Source of the DNA: Streptomyces sp. NBC_00094 | GTDB taxonomy: Bacteria; Actinomycetota; Actinomycetes; Streptomycetales; Streptomycetaceae | DNA: 64,000 nt | NCBI RefSeq assembly: GCF_026343125.1 | Contig: NZ_JAPEMB010000001.1 | Coordinates: 2,542,001 to 2,606,000 of the forward strand | Reading direction: 5' to 3' | In this document: piece by piece, positions 55,913 through 64,000 of the stretch | Numbering within the stretch: the stretch's first letter is position 1 | How the letters are laid out: each line of letters starts with the position of its first letter | Program-made: the position numbers and the translations under genes | The notes under the pieces: model-generated | Databases searched by the model: none | Told to the model about the DNA's origin: nothing | Seen by the model: the letters and a program-made list of their open reading frames with translations, nothing else

Positions 55913-56803
55913 TCAGATGACGGCGAGTTCCCGCGCGCGGGTGGTGCCGACGCCGCTCAGGGCGCGGTCGTAGCGGTGCAGGACGAGTCGGGCGAGGGCC
56001 GGGTGGGCGCCGAGCGGGGCGGCGGCGATCCAGGGGGCGTGGGCGGCGGCGCGGGTCGCGAAGAGGCCGGGGGCGGTGAAGCAGGAGGCGACGGCGACCC
56101 GGTGGCGGCCCCGGGCGGCGAGGGCCCGGACGGCCTCGGGGACGGTGGGCGCGGCGGCGGAGGCGTACGCGGGGACGACGGGCACTCCGCCGAGGCGTTC
56201 GCCGAGGAGGGCGGCGATCCGGCGGATCTCGGCGCCGGACCGGGGGTCGCGGGAGCCGGCGGAGGCGAGGACGACGCCGGTGGCGCGGGAGGCCCGGTCC
56301 TCGGGGGTCCAGCCGGCCTCCGCGAGCCGGTCGGCGAGGGCCTCGACGAGGAGCGGGTGTGCGCCGAGCGGTTCGGCGACGCGGGCCCGGAGGCCGGGCG
56401 CGGCGGCGACGGCGACGGGCAGGTCGTGGGTGACGTGGTGGCCGGGCGCGAAGAGCAGGGGTACGAGGACGGCGTCCCGGCCCTCGGCGGCTATGCCGGC
56501 CAGGGTGTCGTCGAGGAGCGGCGCGTTCAGCTCGATGTGGGCGAGGCGCGCGTCGAGCCCGGGGCGCAGCTCGCGGACCCGGTCGAGGAGCAGGCTCAGG
56601 GTGGCCCGGGCACGGGGGTCGCGGCTGCCGTGGCCGACGGCGACGAGGGTGGGGGCGCCGGGCGCCTGCGGGGCGAGGGCGGGTGCGTTCATGGGCGGGC
56701 GCGTCCTCAGGAGGGGGAGGTGGCTGAGCCGCGCCCCGAGCTGCTCGGCGATGCCGCCGAGCCACTCGGGTGCGCTGTCGAACGTGCTGTCCGGCTCCGT
56801 CAT
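55913..56803 (-). CDS. CbiX-like sirohydrochlorin chelatase
   Basis: 296 residues with two tandem chelatase-like halves: [16 protein letters not shown] (about 54-69) with [17 protein letters not shown], and a second half with [15 protein letters not shown] and [14 protein letters not shown]. CbiX proteins insert Co or Fe into sirohydrochlorin for cobalamin or siroheme. The first half keeps both His metal ligands (GHGS, GHHV) while the second lacks them. Siroheme is needed by nitrite and sulfite reductases, which fits the nitrate reductase gene nearby. ATG at 56803 has AGGA 7 nt upstream. Confidence 0.82.
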   Translation of the reverse strand: MTEPDSTFDSAPEWLGGIAEQLGARLSHLPLLRTRPPMNAPALAPQAPGAPTLVAVGHGSRDPRARATLSLLLDRVRELRPGLDARLAHIELNAPLLDDTLAGIAAEGRDAVLVPLLFAPGHHVTHDLPVAVAAAPGLRARVAEPLGAHPLLVEALADRLAEAGWTPEDRASRATGVVLASAGSRDPRSGAEIRRIAALLGERLGGVPVVPAYASAAAPTVPEAVRALAARGRHRVAVASCFTAPGLFATRAAAHAPWIAAAPLGAHPALARLVLHRYDRALSGVGTTRARELAVI

Positions 56804-56892
56804 GCACCGATCCTGAGGGCGCTACGTTGCCTGCCCGTTGCGTGGGGGTCACGACTGTTTGCCGTGACCTCACGGGCGGCCCCCGGTGGGTG

Positions 56893-57579
56893 TCAGGCGC
56901 CCAGCCAGACCCGCAGCGGGCCGATCTCCTCGAAGCCGGCGGCGAGTGCGGGGGGCAGGTCGCCGCCGGACTCGTAGCCGACGACGGGGCGGTCGGCCGG
57001 GGCGGCGGCGAGGGCGCCCGCCCAGGTGACGGACGGGTCGGTGTCCCCCGTGGCGAAGAGGTTGGAGACGCCGGTGACCCGGGCGCTCGCGCTGAGCACC
57101 GCGCCGCCGAGGATCCGGCCGTCGGCGGCGTATCCCGCGACGATCGTCGTTGCCGGGTCGGCGAGGAGTCCGGGGCGGAAGAGCGCGGCGTCGTCGGCGT
57201 CGTCGCCGCTCCACGCGAGGGCCCAGGCGGCGAGTTCCTCCGGGGTGCGGACCGGGCGCCAGTCGCCGGGGGCGGCGGGAGCCGGGAGGCCCGCGGGCCG
57301 GTGGATCCAGCTCGCCTCGAAGAGGAGCCGGAAGCCCTCGGCGGCCAGGTCGAGGCGGGCGAAGCTGTCCTTGACGGAGGCTCCGGAGGTGGTGCGGTCG
57401 ATGCCCGCGAGGACGTCCGCCGCAGTCGCGTCCTCGGTCAGCGTCACGGCGTCCGGGTAGTAGAGCGGGGTGCGGCGCTCGTTGGTCCAGGCGCGGGACC
57501 CGAAGGTGCCGGGGTGTCCGTGGGCGTGGCACATGGCCTGGCACCACTCGGCGTTGTTGCGGACGGCATCGATGATCAT
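56893..57579 (-). CDS. Hypothetical protein, possible acetyltransferase fold
   Basis: 228 residues, soluble. The family is not firmly recognised. The middle (about 100-190) has [17 protein letters not shown], followed by [18 protein letters not shown] and [12 protein letters not shown], reminiscent of GNAT acetyltransferase strands, and the end reads VVGYESGG...[12 protein letters not shown], as in the GNAT motif where a neighbour substitution is common. The start at ATG 57579 lacks a strong ribosome site. It is divergent from the aquaporin gene, sharing an 80-bp AT-rich promoter region. Confidence 0.65.
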   Translation of the reverse strand: MIIDAVRNNAEWCQAMCHAHGHPGTFGSRAWTNERRTPLYYPDAVTLTEDATAADVLAGIDRTTSGASVKDSFARLDLAAEGFRLLFEASWIHRPAGLPAPAAPGDWRPVRTPEELAAWALAWSGDDADDAALFRPGLLADPATTIVAGYAADGRILGGAVLSASARVTGVSNLFATGDTDPSVTWAGALAAAPADRPVVGYESGGDLPPALAAGFEEIGPLRVWLGA

Positions 57580-57639
57580 GGGCGGATCGTAGGGGGGTTC
57601 CTCGATTCCCGCCTCTGCATTCTTTTCGAGTTCCGTTCT

Positions 57640-57657
57640 GCGGAATATATTTTCCGC
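57640..57657. promoter_or_regulatory. AT-rich palindrome just before the aquaporin start
   Basis: GCGGAA-TATATT-TTCCGC at 57640-57657 ends one base before ATG 57659. The TATATT centre could be a -10 element or an operator. With no room for a ribosome site, the aquaporin mRNA may be leaderless or start at a later ATG (57665). Confidence 0.5.
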
Positions 57658-57658
57658 T

Positions 57659-58408
57659 ATGAGAATGTCCCCGCCCTCTCTCCCCCGGCGCGCCGCCGCC
57701 GAGTTCATCGGCACCGCCGCCCTCGTCGCCGTGATCGTCGGCTCCGGCATCCGCGCCGACTCCCTCAGCCAGGACATCGGCGTCCGGCTGCTCGCCAACG
57801 CCGCCGCCTCCGCCCTCGGCCTCGGCCTGCTCATCGCCCTCATCGGCCCGCTCTCCGGCGCCCACTTCAACCCCGTCGTGACCCTCTCGGAGTGGTGGTC
57901 CCGCCGCCCCGAGCGCCGGGGGTCCCTCCGGACGGAGTCCGGGGGAGGGCGCGAGGCCCTCGCCTACATCGGCGCCCAGCTCGCCGGAGCCGTCACCGGC
58001 GCCCTGCTCGCCGAGGCGATGTTCGGGCGGGCGCCCGGCGCCTGGGCCACCGAGCCCCGCTCGGCGCTCCACCTCCTGCTCGGCGAGGCCGTCGCCACCG
58101 CCGGGCTCGTCCTCGTCGTGCAGGGCCTGCGCCGCATCGGCCGCCCCGGGCTCGCCCCGGTCGCGGTCGCCGGATACATCGGCGCGGCGATCTGGTTCAC
58201 CTCCTCCGGCTCCTTCGCCAACCCGGCCGCCACCCTCGGCCGCGCCTTCTCCGACTCCTTCACCGGGATCGCCCCCGGCTCCGTGCCCTCCTACGCCGCC
58301 GCCCAACTCCTCGGCATGGTCATCGGCCTCGGGCTCGCCGGTGTGCTGTACGGAACACTTCGGGGGTCCGGCGAACCGAAGCCCGCCGATCCGCGTCGGA
58401 CCGGGTGA
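57659..58408 (+). CDS. Aquaporin / MIP family channel
   Basis: 249 residues with about six hydrophobic helices. The two half-helix signatures are present: AHFNPVVT (N71, NPV instead of NPA) and FANPAATLGRAFSDSF (N188, canonical NPA). The pattern resembles the AqpS-type channels that conduct arsenite or uncharged solutes and are often in ars operons; no arsR or arsC is adjacent, so arsenite is only a possibility. Residues about 83-99 (RRPERRGSLRTESGGGR) look inserted in the loop after the first NPV motif and correspond to a GC-rich repeat in the DNA. A GGAGG-led gene follows 40 nt downstream. Confidence 0.85.
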   Translation: MRMSPPSLPRRAAAEFIGTAALVAVIVGSGIRADSLSQDIGVRLLANAAASALGLGLLIALIGPLSGAHFNPVVTLSEWWSRRPERRGSLRTESGGGREALAYIGAQLAGAVTGALLAEAMFGRAPGAWATEPRSALHLLLGEAVATAGLVLVVQGLRRIGRPGLAPVAVAGYIGAAIWFTSSGSFANPAATLGRAFSDSFTGIAPGSVPSYAAAQLLGMVIGLGLAGVLYGTLRGSGEPKPADPRRTG

Positions 58409-58448
58409 CAGCACGACACCGATCCATCCACTCCACGGAGGTTCCCGT

Positions 58449-59138
58449 ATGCCGGCACGGCCGATCCGGTGGCTCCCCCGCACCACGCGGGCCCGCCGCC
58501 GCACCGTCCAGGCCGTCATGCTCGGCGCGGTCCTCGCGCTCGCCCCGGCCACCTGGATGCACACGGTCGCCGAACCCCGGCTCCGTACCACCGCCGACGT
58601 GCCCGCCCGGGACGTCGCCGTCGTGTTCGGCGCCGGGCTGTGGAAGGGGCGCCCCACCCCGTACCTCGCGCACCGGCTCGACACGGCCGCCGAGCTGTAC
58701 CGCACGGGCAAGGTCCGGGTCCTGCTCGTCACCGGCGACAACAGCAGGACCGCCTACGACGAGCCCAGCGCCATGCGCACCTACCTCACCGAGCGCGGGG
58801 TGCCCGACGGCCGGATCGTCAGCGACTACGCCGGCTTCGACACCTGGGACTCCTGCGTCCGGGCCAGGAAGGTCTTCGGCGTCGACCGGGCCGTCCTCGT
58901 CACCCAGGACTTCCACATCAAGCGGGCCGTCGCCCTGTGCGGCCGGGCGGGCGTCGACGCGTACGGGGTCGGGGTCGCCGAACCCCACGACCGCACCTGG
59001 TACTACGGCACCACCCGCGAGCTCGTCGCGGCCGCCAAGGCCGCCCTCGACGCGGGCCTGCGCCCCGACCCGCACTTCCTCGGACCGAAGGAGAACGGCG
59101 TCACGGAGGCCCTCGCCTCACCTCTCGACGGGCGCTGA
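58449..59138 (+). CDS. SanA/YdcF-family DUF218 membrane-anchored protein
   Basis: 229 residues. An Arg-rich start and one transmembrane helix (about 20-40) precede a DUF218 domain: VAVVFGAGLWKGRPTPYLAHRLDTA (about 57-81), LLVTGDNSRTAYDEPSAM, DTWDSCVRARKVFG and VTQDFHIKRAVALC. SanA and YdcF proteins act at the envelope; SanA is linked to vancomycin sensitivity, but chemistry is unknown. GGAGG lies 7 nt upstream of ATG 58449. It follows the aquaporin gene closely and may share its transcript. Confidence 0.85.
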   Translation: MPARPIRWLPRTTRARRRTVQAVMLGAVLALAPATWMHTVAEPRLRTTADVPARDVAVVFGAGLWKGRPTPYLAHRLDTAAELYRTGKVRVLLVTGDNSRTAYDEPSAMRTYLTERGVPDGRIVSDYAGFDTWDSCVRARKVFGVDRAVLVTQDFHIKRAVALCGRAGVDAYGVGVAEPHDRTWYYGTTRELVAAAKAALDAGLRPDPHFLGPKENGVTEALASPLDGR

Positions 59139-59210
59139 ACTGAGGCCATGGCACCGCGCCCGTAATACGGGGCGCCGCCCCGCGTAACACGGCTGACCCA
59201 CGCTGGCGGC

Positions 59211-61298
59211 ATGTCCGACGCCACCGCCGTCCCGACCCACTGCCCCTACTGCGCACTGCAGTGCGGCATGTCGCTCCGCCCCACCGGCACCCCGGAGCTG
59301 CCGGCCGAGGTGGTCGAGCGGACCGATTTCCCCGTCAACCGGGGCGCGCTGTGCGGCAAGGGCCGCACCGCCCCCTCCGTACTCTCCTCCCGGGTCCGGC
59401 TCACCGAACCCCTGGTCCGATGCCCTGACACAGGGGATCTGCGGCCCGCGACCTGGGAGGAGGCGCTCGCCGCCGTCGCCGACGGACTGCACAGGACCCG
59501 CGCCGACCACGGTGCCGACGCCGTGGGGGTCTTCGGCGGCGGCGGGCTCACCAACGAGAAGGCGTACACGCTGGGCAAGTTCGCCCGGCTCGTCCTCGCC
59601 ACCTCGCAGATCGACTACAACGGCCGCTTCTGCATGTCGTCCGCGGCCGCCGCGCACCAGCGGGCCTTCGGCCTCGACCGGGGACTCCCCTTCCCCCTGG
59701 AGGACATCCCGAAGACCGGCTGCGTGATCCTCGTCGGCTCCAACCTCGCCGAGACCATGCCGCCCGCCCTGCGCTACCTCACCGAACTGCGGGAGAACGG
59801 CGGGAAGCTGATCGTCGTCGACCCGCGCCGCACCCGCACCGCCGAGCAGGCCGACCTCCACCTCGCGCCGCGCCCCGGCACCGACCTCGCGCTCGCCCTC
59901 GGGATGCTCCACCTCGTGGTGGCCGAAGGACGCGTGGACGAGGAGTTCGTGGCGACGCGCACCGACGGCTGGGCGGCCGCCCGGGCCGGCGCCATGTCCC
60001 ACTGGCCCGAGCAGGTCGAGCGGATCACCGGCGTCTCCGTGCCGCAACTGCGGGAGGCCGTCGGGATGTTCTGCGACGCCGACACCGGCATGGTGCTGAC
60101 CGCGCGCGGCCCCGAGCAGCAGTCCAAGGGCACCGACACCGTCGGCGCCTGGATCAACCTCTGCCTCGCCACCGGCCGGGCCGGCCGGCCGCTGAGCGGC
60201 TACGGCTGCCTCACCGGCCAGGGCAACGGCCAGGGCGGCCGCGAGCACGGCCAGAAGGCCGACCAGCTGCCCGGCTACCGCAAGCTCGACGACCCCGCGG
60301 CCCGCGCCCACGTCGCCGGGGTCTGGGGCGTGGACCCGGAGTCGCTGCCGGGGCCCGGGCGGAGCGCGTACGAGCTCCTCGACGCGCTCGGCGGCGAGGT
60401 GAAGGCCCTGCTCCTCATGGGCTCCAACCCGGTGGTCTCCGCGCCGCACGCCGCGCACATCGAGGGGCGGCTGCGCTCGCTCGACTTCCTCGCCGTCGCC
60501 GACGTCGTCCTCTCCGAGACCGCCGCGCTCGCCGACGTCGTCCTGCCCGTCACCCAATGGGCCGAGGAGACCGGGACGATGACGAACCTGGAGGGCCGGG
60601 TGCTGCTGCGGCGGCGGGCCCTCACCCCGCCCACGGGGGTACGCAGCGATCTGGAGGTGCTGCACGCGCTCGCCGCGCTCCTCGGCTGGGAGAAGGGCTT
60701 CCCCGCCGACCCCGAGGAGGTCTTCGACGAGCTGCGGCGCGCCTCGGCCGGCGGGCCCGCCGACTACGCGGGCATCAGCTACCGGCGGATCGAGGAGGAG
60801 CAGGGCGTCTTCTGGCCGTGCCCCGAACCCGGGCACGCCGGCACACCCCGGCTCTTCCTGGACCGGTTCGCGACCCCCGACGGACGGGCCCGGTTCGTGC
60901 CGGTGGTGCACCGGGCCGCGGCGGAGGAGACGGACGCCGAGTACCCGGTCGTGCTGACCACGGGCCGGGTCGTGTCCCAGTACCAGTCGGGCGCGCAGAC
61001 CCGGCGGGTCGCCGAGCTGAACGCGGCCGCGCCCGGCCCGTTCGTGGAGCTGCACCCGCGGCTCGCCGAGCGGCTCGGGGTGGCCGAGGGCGAGCGGCTC
61101 GCGGTGGTCTCACGGCGCGGGCGGGCCGTCGCGCCGGCCCGGATCACGACGGCGATCCGGCCGGACACCGTCTTCATGCCGTTCCACTGGGCGGGCGAGG
61201 GCCGCGCGAACACGCTCGTGAACCCGGCGCTCGACCCGGTCTCCCGGATGCCCGAGTTCAAGGTGTGCGCGGTGCGCCTGGAGCGGGACGCACCCTAG
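59211..61298 (+). CDS. nasA: Assimilatory nitrate reductase catalytic subunit (molybdopterin)
   Basis: 695 residues, cytoplasmic. Reduces nitrate to nitrite. The N-terminal 4Fe-4S site is C11-x2-C14-x3-C18...C48 (HCPYCALQCG, ALCGKG). The bis-MGD pocket shows NGRFCMSSAAAAHQRAFG with the likely Mo-ligand C141, GSNLAETMPP, and a C-terminal cofactor domain (VVLTTGRVVSQYQSGAQTRR, MPFHWAG). Length and the Cys ligand fit NasA/NarB and not periplasmic NapA: no Tat signal is present. A related formate dehydrogenase is the alternative, but those use Sec/Cys in a different context. The gene converges on the GGCT-like gene. Confidence 0.88.
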   Translation: MSDATAVPTHCPYCALQCGMSLRPTGTPELPAEVVERTDFPVNRGALCGKGRTAPSVLSSRVRLTEPLVRCPDTGDLRPATWEEALAAVADGLHRTRADHGADAVGVFGGGGLTNEKAYTLGKFARLVLATSQIDYNGRFCMSSAAAAHQRAFGLDRGLPFPLEDIPKTGCVILVGSNLAETMPPALRYLTELRENGGKLIVVDPRRTRTAEQADLHLAPRPGTDLALALGMLHLVVAEGRVDEEFVATRTDGWAAARAGAMSHWPEQVERITGVSVPQLREAVGMFCDADTGMVLTARGPEQQSKGTDTVGAWINLCLATGRAGRPLSGYGCLTGQGNGQGGREHGQKADQLPGYRKLDDPAARAHVAGVWGVDPESLPGPGRSAYELLDALGGEVKALLLMGSNPVVSAPHAAHIEGRLRSLDFLAVADVVLSETAALADVVLPVTQWAEETGTMTNLEGRVLLRRRALTPPTGVRSDLEVLHALAALLGWEKGFPADPEEVFDELRRASAGGPADYAGISYRRIEEEQGVFWPCPEPGHAGTPRLFLDRFATPDGRARFVPVVHRAAAEETDAEYPVVLTTGRVVSQYQSGAQTRRVAELNAAAPGPFVELHPRLAERLGVAEGERLAVVSRRGRAVAPARITTAIRPDTVFMPFHWAGEGRANTLVNPALDPVSRMPEFKVCAVRLERDAP

Positions 61299-61300
61299 GG

Positions 61301-61330
61301 CCTGTCCGACAATTCGCGTCGGATCAGGCC
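61301..61330. terminator. Hairpin between nasA and convergent gene
   Basis: GCCTGTCCGAC (61301-61311) pairs with GTCGGATCAGGC (61319-61330) with one bulge, around AATTCGC. It lies between two convergent stop codons and overlaps the downstream one. Same repeat family as at 54533. Confidence 0.65.
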
Positions 61331-61710
61331 GGTCGCCCGAACCAGTCGCCGGTGGGGATGAGGGGGCCGAGTTCCGTGTCCGGGGCCGCGACGTACGTCC
61401 AGGCCCGGACCGTTTCGCCGTCGCGGAGCCGGACCGCCTCGACGGCGGTCCGCTCGTAGCCGGCGTCGCCCTCCATCCGGTCGAGCGCGCCGAGCAGTTC
61501 GCCGTACGCGTCGGGCGCCGCCGTGACGAGGGTGCCCGCGACCGTGCCCTCGCCCGGGACCGCGTACGGGTAGCCGGGGCCGTCGTGCAGGAGGGCGCCC
61601 GGGAGCCGGGCCTCGTCCTCGGCGGTCGTCCGGCCGAGGAGGAGCCGGTCGTGGTTGTACGCGCCCGGGCGCAGCGTCCCGTAGACGAAGAAGGGGAGGG
61701 ACGTCGTCAC
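61324..61710 (-). CDS. Gamma-glutamylcyclotransferase-like protein
   Basis: 128 residues, cytoplasmic. The GGCT/BtrG fold signature FFVYGTLRPGAYNHDRL is near the N-terminus (about 6-22), and ALDRMEGDAGYERTAV (about 75-90) supplies the conserved acidic residues. Such enzymes cyclise gamma-glutamyl compounds to 5-oxoproline; the real substrate is unknown. GTG at 61710 overlaps the stop of cutA (GTGA), so translation is probably coupled. A two-gene operon with cutA on the minus strand. Confidence 0.85.
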   Translation of the reverse strand: MTTSLPFFVYGTLRPGAYNHDRLLLGRTTAEDEARLPGALLHDGPGYPYAVPGEGTVAGTLVTAAPDAYGELLGALDRMEGDAGYERTAVEAVRLRDGETVRAWTYVAAPDTELGPLIPTGDWFGRPA

Positions 61711-62033
61711 GGGTGCGCCACCTCCCTGCCGAGCCAGGCCAGGTAGACGGACGAGGCCCGGACGATGGGAGTGGCGACGATCTCCGGGGTGTCGTAGTCG
61801 TGGGCGGCGAGGAGGTGGTCCTCCAGGGCCTCGTAGCGGGCCTCGGTGGTCTTGAACACGACCTGCCACTCCTCGGCGGTCTCGATCGCCCGCTGCCAGT
61901 GGTAGACGGAGGTGACGGGCCCGGAGACCTGGGCGCAGGCGGCGAGCCGGGCCTCGACGGCGCCGCGCGCGAGCGCCTCGGCCTTCTCGTGGCTGTCGGT
62001 GGTCGTGAGGACGGTGAGGGCGAGAGTGGTCAC
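61707..62033 (-). CDS. cutA: Divalent-cation tolerance protein CutA
   Basis: 108 residues, the usual size. Small trimeric protein linked to copper and divalent metal tolerance. Signature: ARLAACAQVSGPVTSVYHWQ (about 29-48), with AEEWQVVFKTTEARYEALEDHL and HDYDTPEIVATPI. GTG at 62033 is preferred because GGTGAGG lies just upstream; ATG at 62057 has no ribosome site. Its stop overlaps the start of the GGCT-like gene by 4 nt. Confidence 0.92.
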   Translation of the reverse strand: MTTLALTVLTTTDSHEKAEALARGAVEARLAACAQVSGPVTSVYHWQRAIETAEEWQVVFKTTEARYEALEDHLLAAHDYDTPEIVATPIVRASSVYLAWLGREVAHP

Positions 62034-62077
62034 GCCCTCACCGTACTGAGCGTTCATCGTTCACGCCGCCGCGAACT

Positions 62078-62274
62078 GGGCTTGCCCGGCGGATCAGGGC
62101 CGGATAGGCCGCGGGGTCTGGTGCGGTGCATCGCAAGGCGCCGGAGCGCCCTCATAGCGGTGGGGGCACCTCCCGTGCCCGAAGGGCTACGGGGGACTAT
62201 GGGGGCGTTTCGGCAACGCGGCGAGGTGCCGTGCCAGGCGCCGCGGACCCGGCCATGATCCGCCGGGCAAGCCC
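62078..62274. mobile_element. Possible MITE of about 197 bp
   Basis: Exact 19-nt inverted repeats at the ends (62078-62096 and 62256-62274, GGGCTTGCCCGGCGGATCA), extending to about 26 nt with one mismatch. The inside has no gene and several short palindromes. It lies between cutA and the ABC fragment and its right end abuts the ABC stop codon. No clear target duplication was found by eye. Confidence 0.55.
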
Positions 62275-63150
62275 TAGGCCGCGTACAGCCGGGCGTACGC
62301 GCCGCCCGCCGCGAGGAGCTCCTCGTGGGTGCCCTGCTCGGCGATCGAGCCGCTCTCCATCACCAGGATCGTGTCGGCGTCCCGGATCGTGGAGAGCCGG
62401 TGGGCGACGACGAAGCTGGTGCGGCCCGCGCGGAGGGACGCCATGGCCTGCTGGACGAGGAGTTCGGTGCGGGTGTCGACGGAGCTGGTGGCCTCGTCGA
62501 GGACGAGGATCACCGGCTCGGACAGGAACGCTCGGGCGAGCGTGACCAGCTGCTTCTCGCCGGCGCTGAGACCTCCCCCGTCCTCGTCGAGGACGGTGTC
62601 GTAGCCGTCGGGCAGGGTGCGGACGAAGCGGTCGGCGTGCGCGGCGCGCGCGGCCTCGACGATCCGCTCGCGGGAGACCTCGCCGGGCAGCCCGTAGGCG
62701 ATGTTGTCGGCGATGGTGCCGCCGAAGAGCCAGGTGTCCTGGAGGACCATGCCGATCCCGGCCCGCAGCTCCTCGCGGGACATCGTCGCGATGTCCACGC
62801 CGTCCAGGGTGATGCGGCCGTCCGTGACCTCGTGGAACCGCATGAGGAGGTTGACGAGGGTCGTCTTGCCGGCGCCGGTCGGGCCGACGATCGCGACCGT
62901 GCGGCCCGGCTCCACGATGAGCGACAGGTCCTCGACGAGTGGCGTGTCGGGCTCGTAGCGGAAGGCGACCTTCTCGAACGAGACGCGGCCTCTGACCTGT
63001 GCGGGGCGCTGCGGCTCCGCCGGGTCCGGGGACTCCTCCTCGGCGTCGAGCAGGTCGAAGACCCGCTCGGCGGAGGCCACCCCGGACTGGAGCAGGTTGG
63101 CCATCGCGGCGACCTGGTTGATCGGGCCGTTGAAGTCGTACGAGTACTGG
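62274..63150 (-). pseudogene. ABC exporter subunit, C-terminal part, cut by a transposon
   Basis: About 292 codons remain: the end of the membrane domain ([19 protein letters not shown]) and a full nucleotide-binding domain with GPTGAGKTT, the same non-canonical signature [15 protein letters not shown], and [11 protein letters not shown]. It is close to the gene at 46763-48688 but ends at YARLYAA. The 5' side is replaced at about 63150 by the end of a TnpB element. The remaining N-terminal half should lie beyond the element, outside the window. As it stands the subunit cannot be made intact. Confidence 0.85.
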
Positions 63151-64000
63151 TTGGCTTCCTCTCCCTCGCGAACGAGGGGAGTCCTACAGCTTGCGCCGTG
63201 GGGTTTTCTGCTTCGTCGTCGGCTGCCCGCCCGGAGTTCTCCGTTGGGGTCTTACGCCGGCTCCACAGACCGATACCGCCAGCCCGGCGGCCTTGAGGTT
63301 CTTCGCCGCGTTCACGTCCCGGTCATGGGTCGTGCCGCAGCCCTCGCACGTCCAGGTGCGGACGTGCAGCGGCATGCTCCTGGCGAGCTTGCCGCAGTGG
63401 GAGCACAGCTTGGAGGAGGGGAAGAAGCGGTCGACCGCGACCACTTCCCGCCCGTACCAAGATGCCTTGTACTCCAGCATGCTCCGGAACTCCGACCACG
63501 CCGCATCCGAGATGGCGCGGGCGAGTTGCCGGTTCTTGACCAGGTTGCGTACGGCCAGGTCCTCGATCACGAGCGTTTGGTTCTCACGCACGAGTCGAGT
63601 GGTCAGCTTGTGCAGGCCATCGCGCCTGCGGTCGGCGATGCGGGCGTGGATCCTTGCAACTTTCCGCCGGGCCTTGACCCGGTTGGCCCCGTCACCCGGA
63701 GCCTTCCGGGACAGTGCCCGCTGGGCCCGGGCCAGAGCGGCGCGGTCACGTCGCTCGTGCTTGGGGTTGGCGATCTTCTCGCCCGTGGACAGGGTGAGGA
63801 GGTGGTTCAGGCCGACGTCGATCCCGACCACCGCATCAGTGACGGGGAGTGACTTCACGGACGGGTCCTCGCACAGCATCGAGACGAACCAACGCCCCGC
63901 CGCATCCTGCGAGACGGTCACCGTCGACGGCTTCGCACCTTCCGGCAGGGGCCGGGACCACACGATGTCCAGCGGCTCCGCCATCTTCGCCAGGATCAAT
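63151..64000 (-). mobile_element. IS200/IS605-type TnpB element, right end (partial)
   Basis: The element enters the ABC gene at about 63150. Its right end holds a hairpin (CCCCTCG-TTCG-CGAGGG-type stem at about 63161-63179), as expected near an IS605 right end, and no terminal inverted repeat. No tnpA is visible. The left end lies outside the window. Confidence 0.75.
63184..64000 (-). CDS. tnpB: TnpB RNA-guided nuclease (N-terminus outside window)
   Basis: C-terminal 272 residues are visible; the frame is open at the right edge, so the start and N-terminal wedge domain are missing. The RuvC-like residues are intact: D in [15 protein letters not shown] in LVIEDLAV and D in [13 protein letters not shown]. 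The zinc finger has CSHC and CEGC pairs. TnpB uses a right-end-derived omega RNA to cut DNA next to a TAM. The 3' end of this gene and the element end (to about 63151) would encode that RNA, and the adjoining ABC DNA would be its guide. Function is family-based inference; activity cannot be judged without the N-terminus. Confidence 0.9.
   Translation of the reverse strand, partial: LILAKMAEPLDIVWSRPLPEGAKPSTVTVSQDAAGRWFVSMLCEDPSVKSLPVTDAVVGIDVGLNHLLTLSTGEKIANPKHERRDRAALARAQRALSRKAPGDGANRVKARRKVARIHARIADRRRDGLHKLTTRLVRENQTLVIEDLAVRNLVKNRQLARAISDAAWSEFRSMLEYKASWYGREVVAVDRFFPSSKLCSHCGKLARSMPLHVRTWTCEGCGTTHDRDVNAAKNLKAAGLAVSVCGAGVRPQRRTPGGQPTTKQKTPRRKL

Noticed and set aside
61713..62258. Plus-strand frame opposite cutA
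   Set aside because: Shadow of cutA that runs into the MITE-like repeat.

Overview
The window is high-GC actinomycete chromosome, almost certainly Streptomyces. Support comes from strong third-position GC bias, frequent GTG and TTG starts with GGAGG-type ribosome sites, dnaG next to an hrdA-type sigma gene, SpoIIE-type phosphatase and SHOCT/DUF6325 proteins, and large secreted RHS and FG-GAP proteins.

Left part, about 1-42.6 kb, accessory. A tRNA gene with anticodon CAT lies on the minus strand at 42532-42605. The last 24 nt of that tRNA, plus its flank, recur at about 4207 and 18444. Similar flanking DNA surrounds each copy: a hairpin, paired GTGGGATC-like motifs on the left of copies 2 and 3, and a diverged block of about 380 bp on the right of copies 1 and 2. 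I read this as two or three related islands stacked at the 3' end of one tRNA. No integrase gene is visible. Block 1 (about 4.2-18.4 kb) carries a secreted FG-GAP protein, a giant RHS-HINT toxin with an HNH-like tip, its SUKH-type immunity gene, and decayed genes. Another FG-GAP protein with a lectin domain ends just left of copy 1. Block 2 (about 18.4-42.5 kb) carries sulfur-related genes (two SulP permeases, a sulfatase and its formylglycine-generating enzyme), a DUF2254 membrane protein, SHOCT and DUF6325 proteins, a K+ channel, a PAS-GAF-PP2C-HATPase signalling protein, and two secreted subtilases each beside a related regulator.

Right part, about 42.6-62 kb, core-like. It holds the CAT tRNA and two identical tRNA-Asn genes, a small membrane-anchored protein, an FGGY sugar kinase, a heterodimeric ABC exporter operon, and a TerD-like protein. 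These are followed by hrdA, dnaG, a ferredoxin-reductase-like flavoprotein, dGTPase and a CbiX-like chelatase. A hypothetical protein, an aquaporin, a YdcF/SanA protein, an assimilatory nitrate reductase, a gamma-glutamylcyclotransferase-like protein and CutA complete it.

Right edge, 62.0-64.0 kb. A possible MITE of about 197 bp precedes the C-terminal half of an ABC exporter gene. That gene is interrupted by the right end of an IS200/IS605-type element carrying a tnpB whose visible catalytic residues are intact; its N-terminus and the rest of the ABC gene lie outside the window.
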